Source of the DNA: Collodictyon triciliatum
Lineage: Eukaryota > CRuMs
DNA length: 50,437 nucleotides
Assembly (NCBI GenBank): GCA_043381765.1
Contig: JBHJMP010000840.1
Location: forward strand, 1-50,437
Direction of reading: 5' to 3'
The notes below the pieces were generated by a model. That model was not told the DNA's origin. It saw nothing but the letters and a program-made list of their open reading frames with translations, and ran no database searches. A program made the position numbers and the translations under genes. This document shows positions 36,625-46,636 of this stretch, piece by piece; the stretch's first letter is position 1, and every line of letters starts with the position of its first letter.

Positions 36625-38086
36625 GGTATTGGTATTGGTATTGGTATTGGTATTATTATATTACCATCGTAGGCTTTTTCTCTGTACTTTGTAAAGAACT
36701 CAACACCTAAGTTACACAGACAGTAACTGACTTATTCACCAATATTCCCAAGCCAGATAATACTCATATATGAATTAAACAAAAACGGACCCGGATAAGG
36801 TATTGAATTCAATAAAAACTTTGCATTCTCGTAACGATTATACTGGTCTACTTTTTCAGAGGAACAAACGTACAATCCATAGCTAATTCGTGGATATGGA
36901 GTCGAATATTATCATTTTATTATTATAATTCATCAATACACACTGATCAGATCTTGAATAAAAGGACACAACACAAATATGAGAGAATAGATAACAAATG
37001 CACTTACCATTTTTTACGGTCCTCAACCATCAAATCACATATGTGTTGAACTCTGAGTAAATGCATCAGACGAATATCATAATTTCTTTCCTTTTCAATA
37101 AATGAATGCCTTTCAATATCTTTTTCAGAATAGTAACCATATCTGTAGATAAATAATTTAAATCAGTGTACAAAGTAGCCAATATGAAGATATCATGAAA
37201 GAATAGATTTTTCCTGATACTTTGAAGTAGAGTTCAATTTTGTTTCAATCATATCTAAGGTTGATTAAGAATCCAGTTACATGTGATTGATAAGTTGCTT
37301 CGTTTTCGACTGCGGGTCTTTCAGTATCACTTCCACGCCTCTGGATAATGTACTCGAGCGACAAATATATTTTTCGCCCAATAGAATGACGGGAATTGGG
37401 AATCTATCCTTCACGCGGGCCCCACGGCTGTGAAATATGATATTCTCCATATATATGGGGTTGATATCTGATATCGAATGTATGGACTCCGATTGAGTAT
37501 ATGGAATAAGGTGGAAAATTAAAAGGAGTCAATGCTTCATTTNNNNNNNNNNNNNNNNNNNNNNNNNNNNNNNNNNNNNNNNNNNNNNNNNNNNNNNNNN
37601 NNNNNNNNNNNNNNNNNNNNNNNNNNNNNNNNNNNNNNNNNNNNNNNNNNNNNNNNNNNNNNNNNNNNNNNNNNNNNNNNNNNNNNNNNNNNNNNNNNNN
37701 NNNNNNNNNNNNNNNNNNNNNNNNNNNNNNNNNNNNNNNNNNNNNNNNNNNNNNNNNNNNNNNNNNNNNNNNNNNNNNNNNNNNNNNNNNNNNNNNNNNN
37801 NNNNNNNNNNNNNNNNNNNNNNNNNNNNNNNNNNNNNNNNNNNNNNNNNNNNNNNNNNNNNNNNNNNNNNNNNNNNNNNNNNNNNNNNNNNNNNNNNNNN
37901 NNNNNNNNNNNNNNNNNNNNNNNNNNNNNNNNNNNNNNNNNNTCCCACCCTGACTGGTACAATAATGCGGGGTGGATAAGTGGAACAAAGGCGACCTTTT
38001 GTATTGTCGAGAATGGCACACTTGTAATCGCGGAGGAATAGCTCCTCGCACTTTTCTTGGAAAATGACAATCTTTGATGATTCCAT
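33676..38086 (-). CDS. MTMR14: MTMR14/Jumpy-type myotubularin phosphoinositide 3-phosphatase
   Basis: MTMR14 dephosphorylates PI3P and PI(3,5)P2 and modulates autophagy in animals. Exons, 5' to 3': 38086 into the gap; 37467-37281; 37142-37008; 36882-36791; 36706-36665; 36416-36268; 36164-36113; 35950-35821; 35688-35482; 35349-35331 (19 nt); 35188-34910; 34792-34652; 34461-33676. All visible phases close. Family landmarks run in order: LFLRDYKCAIL..TKGRLCSTYP, ICRSSTL, ICDLMVE, SSEKVDQYNRYEN, SIPYPGVEFF, DWDLIKLTQ, VHCIS|GWDRTPLFISL, ITYDWFLF, RGEDIFHFC. The Cys-X5-Arg loop (HCISGWDRT) is intact, so it should be active; an intron splits it at the Gly codon. The acidic Ser-rich tail ends with RQRRLLSLRQRFLEVYDSVI, also conserved in the family. 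There is no PH-GRAM domain, as expected for MTMR14. About 400 bp of N hide part of the N-terminal domain. Confidence 0.95.
36529..36655. repeat. (ATT)n followed by (GGTATT)n in an MTMR14 intron
   Basis: About 32 ATT units, then five GGTATT units, within intron 36417-36664. The hexamer may have arisen from the edge of the ATT run. Confidence 0.95.
37543..37942. other. assembly gap (400 N) inside MTMR14
   Basis: A run of N between the first exon and the ICRSSTL exon. Confidence 0.99.
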
Positions 38087-38609
38087 ATATTTGAGGATAA
38101 TTCAGATTAATAAGTACGGGGATAGCAAGGCAGAATGAGTGTGACTGTGTATTGACAAATACGAATAATGTTAGAAGCGATACTAATCATATCGTTTGTA
38201 CTGTAGGGGGAAAACTGTAGGAGAAAGCATAATACAGACGCCACTTATAGAGGATGGACAAATAAATAATACATATATAAATACATAAACATATAAATAA
38301 ATAAAAATATATATACATATTTTATCCATGAATGAATGAATGAATGAATTGATTTTGAATACTTTGGGTGTATCGTTTTTTCTTGATATACTTCGCGTTT
38401 GCCAAAAGTACAAAATCACCGAACGCAACGATTCATCCATTATTGTTTAGAGTAGAGTATTTATCTTGAAGGACTGGTTCTCTTTTCCACTGACACAACA
38501 GGCTTTTGTTCCTTCAGAATGTAACTATTTTAATTATATTTTTAGTCGGTCTTTTGCGATAAAGTGTCTGAAGAATGAGCTAGAATGGAAGCAATATCAT
38601 CGCTATTGA

Positions 38610-39201
38610 GAAAAAGAGAAAAAGGCCAAAGAGAAAAGAGAAAAAGGCCAAAGAGAAAAGAGAAAAGAGAAAAAGAGAAAAAGAGAAAAAGAGAAAAAGA
38701 GAAAAAGAGAAAAAGAGAAAAAGAGAAAAAGAGAAAAAGAGAAAAAGAGAAAAAGNNNNNNNNNNNNNNNNNNNNNNNNNNNNNNNNNNNNNNNNNNNNN
38801 NNNNNNNNNNNNNNNNNNNNNNNNNNNNNNNNNNNNNNNNNNNNNNNNNNNNNNNNNNNNNNNNNNNNNNNNNNNNNNNNNNNNNNNNNNNNNNNNNNNN
38901 NNNNNNNNNNNNNNNNNNNNNNNNNNNNNNNNNNNNNNNNNNNNNNNNNNNNNNNNNNNNNNNNNNNNNNNNNNNNNNNNNNNNNNNNNNNNNNNNNNNN
39001 NNNNNNNNNNNNNNNNNNNNNNNNNNNNNNNNNNNNNNNNNNNNNNNNNNNNNNNNNNNNNNNNNNNNNNNNNNNNNNNNNNNNNNNNNNNNNNAAAAAG
39101 AGAAAAAGAGAAAAAGAGAAAAAGAGAAAAAGAGAAAAAGAGAAAAAGAGAAAAAGAGAAAAAGAGAAAAAGAGAAAAAGAGAAAAAGAGAAAAAGAGAG
39201 A
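38610..39201. repeat. (GAAAAA)n array containing a 339-N gap
   Basis: The hexamer GAAAAA runs on both sides of the gap 38756-39094, so the gap is probably filled by the same repeat and its true length is unknown. Confidence 0.95.
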
Positions 39202-39446
39202 GAAAAAACAAAAGACAAAAGAAGAAAAGAGAAAGAGGGAAAAAGAAAAGAAAAAAGGAAGAAAAAGGCCTTTTATTTTGAAGGTAGTAGTTTGTTCTTA
39301 TGAAGACATAAACGTGTAACTGATTAACCAACTTCAAGGGATTAAGAAAAAGAGTGCGACAACTCTGGGCCTGAAACAAACCAAATAAAGCTGAAGCGTT
39401 TCGTTGTGAATCACTTAGAATCTAAACTATTATGATCGCAGACTTA

Positions 39447-39515
39447 ACAAACAAACAAACAAACAAACAAACAAACAAACAAACAAACAAACAAACAAAC
39501 AAACAAACAAACAAA
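39447..39515. repeat. (AAAC)n tetranucleotide array
   Basis: About 17 perfect AAAC units; the reverse complement is the TTTG class seen at 33080-33174. Confidence 0.96.
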
Positions 39516-39779
39516 GCGTGGTATTTTTTTTTTCCTTTCTCTTTCTCGCTGCCATTTCTCAAGCGGGGCAGGCGAACCCTTTTTCTGCATAGCCCAAAGT
39601 CCTCCTATAAACCACAGTTTCTTTCTATACAGACGCCAACACTCGATTCCCTTGTTGATCTTTAGCACTTACCACAAAGCTGCGTCCGCGTTTGCCTTTG
39701 TGGTTATATAAAATAACCATCACCTGAACAAAAGTTAGCAACAAGAGCAAACTTTAGAAGCACTTCTCCCTCCTCTCTC

Positions 39780-40000
39780 TTTCTTTTCTTTTCTTTTCTT
39801 TTCTTTTCTTTTCTTTTCTTTTCTTTTCTTTTCTTTTCTTTTCTTTTCTTTTCTTTTCTTTTCTTTTCTTTTCTTTTCTTTTCTTTTCTTTTTCTTTTTC
39901 TTTTTCTTTTTCTTTTTCTTTTTCTTTTTCTTTTTCTTTTTCTTTTTCTTTTTCTTTTTCTTTTTCTTTTTCTTTTCTTTTCTTTTCTTTTCTTTTCTTC
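39780..40000. repeat. (TTTTC)n - (TTTTTC)n - (TTTTC)n compound pyrimidine array
   Basis: A pentamer block, a hexamer block of about 85 bp and a short pentamer block end about 60 bp upstream of the ATG at 40061. It is pure pyrimidine on the coding strand and may sit in the promoter or 5'UTR. Confidence 0.95.
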
Positions 40001-40060
40001 TTTCTCTCCATACATGTCCTTCATCCGCTTCATTTCTTCTTCTCATTCGGTCTGTCAGCG

Positions 40061-42153
40061 ATGGCAAAGAAGCCGCTTCACGCCGGCTCTCAGTTCATCA
40101 ACTTTCGCCTGGACCAAACCACCTCGGACGAGCTGGACCACGAGTCTTTTCTTCATCTGCAGTCGCTGGACTCCAGCCACCCGGTTGCTGTCCAGATGAG
40201 TCAGACACTCGCGCCCATGCCGCAGCCGCTCCAGACAGGTTTGTTTAACTGACTGTCTGAAAGGAATCGAGAAAGAGAAAAGGATATGTGTATGAATAAC
40301 TAGTCGTTTTCGTTCATTATAAATATTCTTCTCTTTATCTCTCATTCTGTGTCGCTTGACATCTGTCTATCCTAATAGTTTTGACATTATATGTCGATCC
40401 CTTAAATATTGCTTCTTTTTTTTTTTATGTTGTGTAATTTACATTTGAAAGGATATCCTCTTTCGATTCTATAGTTGATGTGTGTGACTTTCTTTGCTAA
40501 ATAGAGGATTTTGTGTGTGTTAGATGCAATTGCAGATGCTGATATCGTCAATGAATTCAATATCAAAGAGAATGGATGGGCTCCACACGAAACGAAGTTT
40601 GGGTCTTGTGAATCAAAAAAATGAATGGAATTCAAAGAAGCTTCATGACCTTGTCTCATGTTATACTTTTAGGAGACTGGTTCGACTTTCACTGGAACAT
40701 TACGTGCCTTGGACAAAAAGGAGGAAATCACCGAAACCAACCGCCGTAGTAAAGGGTGATTGCAGATGTATTAGCTTCTACAGCGTAGGAAAAGTCTGGG
40801 AACACATATCTTCACTTCTGAAGCGCGAAGGAATCCACAAACTACCGAGGCAATGCCAAGTCAAATGGCAAAATATCAAAGAGAGAGCCAAAGTATGACA
40901 TTTCATTTATGATGGAGAGCCTGACATGGTATTCAATTATGAAGGGGATTTTCTATTATTATTTTTAATAACAAGAAAAAAGGAAGAAAGGTCAAGGAAT
41001 TTGCTTGGCGATGCTGATGCGATTCGCAACAATATCATTAGAAAAAAAAGAATGAAATCAGCTTTGCTCAAACCTGCAGCGAACCGTCGGAGGAGGACGA
41101 ACTCCAAACTCGGCATAATCCGCAGATACATACACCCAGTCACTCTTCTCGGCTGCGCATCCACAACCATGGCGATCAGATTCATTCAGAAGATGATGAC
41201 GGCGCGCTTATGGACGGGCGAATGCTCCAGGATGATATCCACAAGGTAATGGCCTCATCAGGAAGGAATACATCTTCTGCTCATGAGCACGGAGCAGGAG
41301 AGGAGTCGTCTCTTCTTTTGGACCATTCGGTGATGATGGGCTCTGGGGCACACCAAAGCTCGCTGCAGGGTCAAATGACAGTAAAGAAGAGACGGCATTT
41401 GCGTAAGCTCTATTATCGTTTTTTATTGTATCAATAATTTCTCTCCACTGACTCATGTGATTGTTTCCTTGTTTTTCTCTCTCTTTTTTTCTCTCTCTTT
41501 TTTTCTCTCTTTTTTTCCCTCTCTTTTTTTCTCTCTCTTTTTTTCTCTCTCTTTTTCTCTCTCTCTTTTTTCTCTCTTTTCTCTCATTTTTCATTTCTTT
41601 TTCTCTTCTTTTTCCTTTGTTTAATCATCATCCTAGACTATTCTTGTTCTTCAATTGCTCCAAACTGCATCTTTTCTACTTTTGAGTGTAGATGACGAAC
41701 GCATCTCAAGTTTTGATCAAGGACAATCATCTCCCGAAAAAAGAACCAAAGTACACCACGAAATATATATGATTTGCAGTTTATTTATTTGCTATGTATT
41801 TATTTATTTCATTTCATTTTTCTTTCAGTTAGATATTTGTGTACTCGGCCTATGAATTATTAATCCGTGTATTGCGAAGAGTTTCTGAGTGTCCTAACCT
41901 CAATTACTCAACCTCCCTCATACCACTAAGCCAAGTTCCTATCTCCATTTTCCAGGTGGATGAATGCATCTCCGAGCAGCTCGAGAAAGTTCACGACGCA
42001 ATCGCGGGCTTCAAGGACATCATTCAGAAGCAGACGCATCAAATGGCCCAAGTGATGGTTCTGCTCGACCGCCTTGTGTCCCGTCTCGAGGGCAAAGAAT
42101 ACGGTCGCATGTATTCCGACCCGTCGCAATCGTTCCACCATTCGTCCAACTGA
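40061..42153 (+). CDS. Myb/SANT (trihelix-MADF-like) DNA-binding protein with coiled-coil tail
   Basis: Exons are 40061-40238, 40524-40596, 40673-40892, 41042-41402, 41692-41750 and 41956-42153. All phases close, giving 362 aa. The start MAKKPLHAGSQF is well placed. Residues about 85-158 form a SANT/trihelix-like helical domain: HETK|RLVRLSLEHY, then FYSVGKVWEHISSLLKREG and QCQVKWQNIKERAK, the typical W...I...L...G...qC..KW.N pattern. A basic KKK leads into an acidic His-rich linker (EPSEEDELQ, HSEDDDGALMD) with a KKRRH patch that could be a nuclear signal. The C-terminus (VDECISEQLEKVHDAIAGF onward) is an amphipathic coiled coil, as in trihelix/MADF regulators that dimerise. It is probably a sequence-specific nuclear regulator; the target is unknown. 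Confidence 0.68.
41470..41590. repeat. (TTTTTTTCTCTCTC)-type pyrimidine array in Myb-like intron 4
   Basis: Imperfect CT/T array within intron 41403-41691, on the coding strand. Confidence 0.88.
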
Positions 42154-42626
42154 ATCCTCACACGACTTATTATCAGAGCGAATCTGCTCTGTATTAGATT
42201 GCCTCACGAATCCATCAAGAAAAAGAACTTCTCTTTCTCTTTCTCTTTTTTCTTTCCATTTCTCTCATTCTCTTTCTCTCGATGAAAGCAATGCGCACTC
42301 ATTCTTTTAGTCTACCCCCAATCCCCACTCATTATAAACACCCCAACAAAAGTATGCGGCGCAGGCGGCGTTGTAGAAGAAAGAATGAATGGAGTGGACG
42401 TGCATGAACAATCCGCAGCCGCGCACTCAGAATCTATGGAGAGAGCGACAAACAAAGAGAGCACAAGAAGAAAACCAACGAGTTTGTAAAGCAAGTCGCA
42501 ATAAACCCTTGCGATGCTCTTCCCCCCGCAGAAATAATAAGCATCCCGACCTGCTTTGCTGCCTGCTCCTCCATCCGAATCCTGCCTTTGCATGTCTCCA
42601 CAGCAGCGCCACACACACGCGCGGCT
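42154..42626. other. convergent intergenic region
   Basis: Lies between the convergent stops of the Myb-like and carnitine acyltransferase genes. It starts with a CT-rich stretch (42225-42280). The overlapping open frames at 42312-42626 on both strands have no recognisable motif. Confidence 0.5.
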
Positions 42627-45111
42627 TTATTTGGGGCCTTGGACGCGCTGAGCCAGTTCGGCCAAATCCTTGATACTTTGAGAAAGGACGGCGGCAAATT
42701 GAGACGCGTCCTTGTTGAAGTTGCTGACACTCACAGTGATGGAGTCGCTTGTAATCATGTACCCGAGTCCGTAGCCATCCTGGTGAACGGCGCCGAATCC
42801 AAAGAGGGCGGTGTAAGGACTATACAGGCCGCTGGTTGAGAGGATGGATGAGCCCATTGTTGCGTATGTTGGGTCCTGGAAGAAGGCGGGCAGCTTCATC
42901 TCATGCTTCTTTGCGATGTTGAGGAGGCCGTATAAATGGCGGTCGACCCCGCGGCCTTCCTTGCAGTAGGATGCCACGGCATTGTGTGCCTCGATGGCTG
43001 CTTTGAGGCGCTGGAAGCGGGCTGCATCATCGGTGGCCGGGTCGTCAAAGGTGCTTGCAAAGGCCACGGACTGCGGTGTGACGGAGCGGATGCATTCTGT
43101 TCGGCCGCGCAGGAAATGCTTTGTGTTGCAGGATTCGTAGGTGGACACGGTTTTCTGGTGGCGCCGCCAATAAGCCAGTTGGAACGACATCTGCACAAAG
43201 CTGTCGGGGCTTAGGCGGTGGCTGGTGATAAACTTTTTGCCGAGGCCTTTCAGAACGACGCTGGCGTGGTCGTTGGACGTNNNNNNNNNNNNNNNNNNNN
43301 NNNNNNNNNNNNNNNNNNNNNNNNNNNNNNNNNNNNNNNNNNNNNNNNNNNNNNNNNNNNNNNNNNNNNNNNNNNNNNNNNNNNNNNNNNNNNNNNNNNN
43401 NNNNNNNNNNNNNNNNNNNNNNNNNNNNNNNNNNNNNNNNNNNNNNNNNNNNNNNNNNNNNNNNNNNNNNNNNNNNNNNNNNNNNNNNNNNNNNNNNNNN
43501 NNNNNNNNNNNNNNNNNNNNNNNNNNNNNNNNNNNNNNNNNNNNNNNNNNNNNNNNNNNNNNNNNNNNNNNNNNNNNNNNNNNNNNNNNNNNNNNNNNNN
43601 NNNNNNNNNNNNNNNNNNNNNNNNNNNNNNNNNNNNNNNNNNNNNNNNNNNNNNNNNNNNNNNNNNNNNNNNNNNNNNNNNNNNNNNNNNNNNNNNNNNN
43701 NNNNNNNNNNNNNNNNNNNNNNNNNNNNNNNNNNNNNNNNNNNCGGTTGGCTCCTGTTCCGTGAAGGGTCATCTGTCTAGTAGGGGATAAGAAAGAGATT
43801 AGAACGAACATCTGAAAAGACTCTAAACACCCGCGCTCATCCCTGATTCGATTGTATTATCTTTTCCTATCCAATACACTAAACTAAAATCAAAGGGACA
43901 TGCGTATTATTCGATTCAAAGTAAATCAATTCTGCTTATTGATGTGTTGGAGTTTACCTTGCATATGATATGGCTCTCATAAATGAGCAAATATATATAG
44001 GGTTATATGATTGTAAAAACTCACCCTGCTTCAGTGAGACTCTTTGGTGTTTGGTCATCAAGCACAACAGCAAACAGAGCTGAGTCGATTATAGCGAGAG
44101 ACTTCTCGTTATGTGGCCCAACAGCTTCGAGAACTTCGCGCTGCTTCGCCCAAACGTCACGGTCTTCACTTGTTAGGGTGCTTAGGTCATACTTTTGGCT
44201 CGAAACATCTTTGTTCTGTTGAAGGATTCCACGAATCGACTCCGCAATCTGCTCCTCCGAAATGGTTGTGTTGTCCTTGTTGAGAACGTGGATGCAGTAG
44301 AACTGGTTCTTGTGTATGATAAGCATATGCTTGGACTGGTTGTAGACAGTAAGGAGGTCTCGCTTGGTCTTTGGAATGCGCGACGTTCCGAACATGAGAG
44401 AATACTGAAACATATCCAGTGGGGTTGTCTTGGCCATGTCTGGAACCATCTGGCGATTGCGATACGCTTCGATGAATTTGCATGTGCTCTTGATAAGGTT
44501 TGCAGCTCTGGACACCTGTGGGTACAATGTAGAGAAATGAGTTGAGGTGTACCGAGGAAAGTGAATGAAGCAAATACACATATACGTAAATATAGAAATA
44601 AACGAAGTGGACGAATGAGGAATCGATAAGGAAAAACCTGATTGTTGTGCACAGGAGATGGATTCATGACAATGTACGGATTGGAGTTTATCAGGACAGG
44701 ATACCGACCAGTGAGATACATTTCGTCCCAGAATTCAGCGATGTAACTAGAATGTGGGCGGCTTCGGTCGTAGCTTTCCAGCTTGGCCTGCAAAACAGGT
44801 CCTTCATTCGCCAAAAAGTCATGTGCAATCTGCGACGTTTTCTCAAAGGTATCCTTCGACACAAGTGGTTGCACCGTTTGCAGATACTTTGGGATAGTTT
44901 CCAGCAAAGTGGGGAGAGGCAGGCGCGGAATTCGGCGCTGGTGTTGGTGTGTAATATCTGTTTGGAATCGCTGTAGTGTACTATATGATTAGATAAGATT
45001 GTTGTGGGTCGAACATCAAGAAGAGAAGACGAACGAAAACATGACCTTGGTGTAGTAATTAGTCGTTGACTGAAAAAAAACCTTGATAATGTGGGGTCCA
45101 GAACTCGGTCT
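42627..45111 (-). CDS. carnitine O-acyltransferase (CrAT/CPT family), gap inside
   Basis: Transfers acyl groups between CoA and carnitine. Exons, 5' to 3': 45111-45082 (tentative), 44970-44638, 44515-44025, and 43776 through the N-gap to 42627. Visible phases close. Family marks: RLPLPTLLETIPKYLQTVQP at the N-terminus, DEMYLTGRYPVLINSNPY, MFGTSRIPKTKRD, then QMTLHGTGAN; after the gap SPDSFVQMSFQLAYWRRH, YESCNTKHFLRGRTECIRS and the STS loop (SILSTSGLY). The catalytic His and the following CoA-site residues fall in the gap (43281-43743) and cannot be judged. The C-terminus ends QGPK, not a peroxisomal SKL/AKL type signal. The true 5' end and any mitochondrial presequence are unresolved upstream of 45111. 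Confidence 0.93.
43281..43743. other. assembly gap (463 N) in carnitine acyltransferase
   Basis: A run of N covering the expected active-site His region. Confidence 0.99.
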
Positions 45112-45188
45112 CTAGAAAATAGAAGTGAGATTAAAAAAAAAAAGGATTTATTGATGTTTGCAATGTCAAGATCTTAAGCCGCAACCAT

Positions 45189-45300
45189 TTTTTGGGTTTT
45201 TTGGTTTTTTGGTTTTTTGGTTTTTTGGTTTTTTGGTTTTTTGGTTTTTTGGTTTTTTGGTTTTTTGGTTTTTTGGTTTTTTGGTTTTTTGGTTTTTTGG
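45189..45300. repeat. 8-bp tandem repeat (GGTTTTTT)n
   Basis: About 13 near-perfect copies. The minus-strand Lys/Pro/Asn/Gln frame over it is repeat translation. Confidence 0.95.
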
Positions 45301-45658
45301 CATGATTGCATAGGTGAAGTGGAACATGACAGACGAATTCCCATAACTTGTGAACATATGTCGAAGGGAAATCCTTGGACACTTCAGGCGGAAACTGAAA
45401 GAGAAAGATCAACAATTACCAAGTTCGAAGCAAAGATCCGACCAGCGAGAGAGACGGTCATTCTTCAACTAGAATTGAGTGAAATTAGCATTGCATAAAG
45501 GAATATCGGAGTTAATTTTAAGCCGTGCTTTGTCCGTGCCTGGCTAATTATTTCATATAAGGAGCAACAGAAATCAATATACGTGTTTGATTTACATTCA
45601 CTATTGTGAAAAGAAGCGTGTGTCGACCTTGAAGTTGAAGTTGCAAAACACGAAGTTT

Positions 45659-45831
45659 TTTATGTGTTTTTATGTGTTTTTTATGTGTTTTTTATGTGTT
45701 TTTTATGTGTTTTTTATGTGTTTNNNNNNNNNNGTTTTTTATGTGTTTTTTATGTGTTTTTTATGTGTTTTTTATGTGTTTTTTATGTGTTTTTTATGTG
45801 TTTTTTATGTGTTTTTTATGTGTTTTTTATG
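45659..45831. repeat. 11-bp tandem repeat (TTTTTTATGTG)n
   Basis: About 15 copies, the first ones shortened to 10 bp, interrupted by a 10-N gap at 45724-45733. Confidence 0.94.
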
Positions 45832-46636
45832 ATGTTTCTTGGATTGCAGAACGTGGGTTTATAGAGGTGGCATACGCACACACAATGCGTCACAAGGTAT
45901 ACCTAAACATGCTAAAGCAATACTTATTAAAAAAATTGATTTATTAGGAAGTGCGAGAAAATCAGAAAATGCAAATTAATACCCTATGTTATATTTTCCA
46001 TAGTTATATAATAATTATGGAATTTATTAATTACATTGATTCGAGCCACAATTGATCTTCTCAAAGATTACACTTAATATAATATAAATATATTTGCGTT
46101 ATATTATGTACATCAATTGGAGAATTTTACAGAAGTGCGATATCTTGGGGTTCTTTCAGCCCTTGCCACAGCGGTTCCCAGTGTTGCTTGCCGCCACATT
46201 CCCAACCACGGCCAGCAACGGGAACATTGAGGGAGGGTCGGGTTGGGAACAATCAGCCTTGGGAGACATAAACTGCGGCTTTGCGAAGCCTATAAGAGCA
46301 GCACTCAAGGCTGACCCGGCCAAACTCATTCCACGGTCATCATGAGCGAGTATCATAATTCTCCACGACAAAGCTGGGCCGGTGGCAGAATCACAGAGGG
46401 ATGTTAGAGCCTGCCGTGGCTTATCACACAACGCTTCAGCGTCAAGAAGTTGACAAGGCTATGTGGTTTATATCCCATAGACAGCCAAAGACAGAGTCAG
46501 GACACATCGAAGCAATCAAATGTCTATAATCGGCTCCATCAAAAGCCAAAAGAGATGATGCGGCAGCCGCCAGGACAAGCGCAACATACTAACCTTCTTC
46601 TGCGGCGGTTGCCAAGACAGAGACAAGGACAAGGAA

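Larger units (their letters stand above)
38087..40060. other. divergent, repeat-filled intergenic region
   Basis: This lies between the MTMR14 and Myb-like start codons. It holds a short ATGA run near 38328-38350, a GAAAAA array with an N-gap, an AAAC array and a long TTTTC/TTTTTC array ending about 60 bp before the Myb-like ATG. Stretches 38150-38600 and 39240-39440 show no gene. Confidence 0.6.
45112..46636. other. divergent region between carnitine acyltransferase and PiT
   Basis: Contains an 8-bp array and an 11-bp array. The open frame around 45301-45498 has no recognised homology and could be leader exons of the minus-strand gene or nothing. 45860-46130 is AT-rich. A GC-richer block (46150-46640) shows no recognised domain on either strand. 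Confidence 0.5.

Noticed and set aside
38585-39379. Long frames across the 339-N gap
   Set aside because: They consist of GAAAAA repeat plus N; there is no gene evidence.
39704-40067. Poly-Lys/Arg-like minus-strand frames
   Set aside because: They are translations of TTTTC/TTTTTC arrays upstream of the Myb-like gene.
42588-43214. Plus-strand frames opposite carnitine acyltransferase
   Set aside because: They are antisense shadows; the minus strand carries the conserved acyltransferase motifs.
45131-45415. PKNQKTKK-repeat frame resembling a low-complexity protein
   Set aside because: The repeat part is the GGTTTTTT array. The flanking part could be a leader exon of carnitine acyltransferase, but I could not phase it.
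45587-45947. FYVFFMCFLCV repeat frames
   Set aside because: They translate the 11-bp array in three frames, so there is no coding signal.
46156-46431. 91-aa minus-strand frame in the GC-richer block
   Set aside because: No motif, and both strands are open; not strong enough to call a gene.
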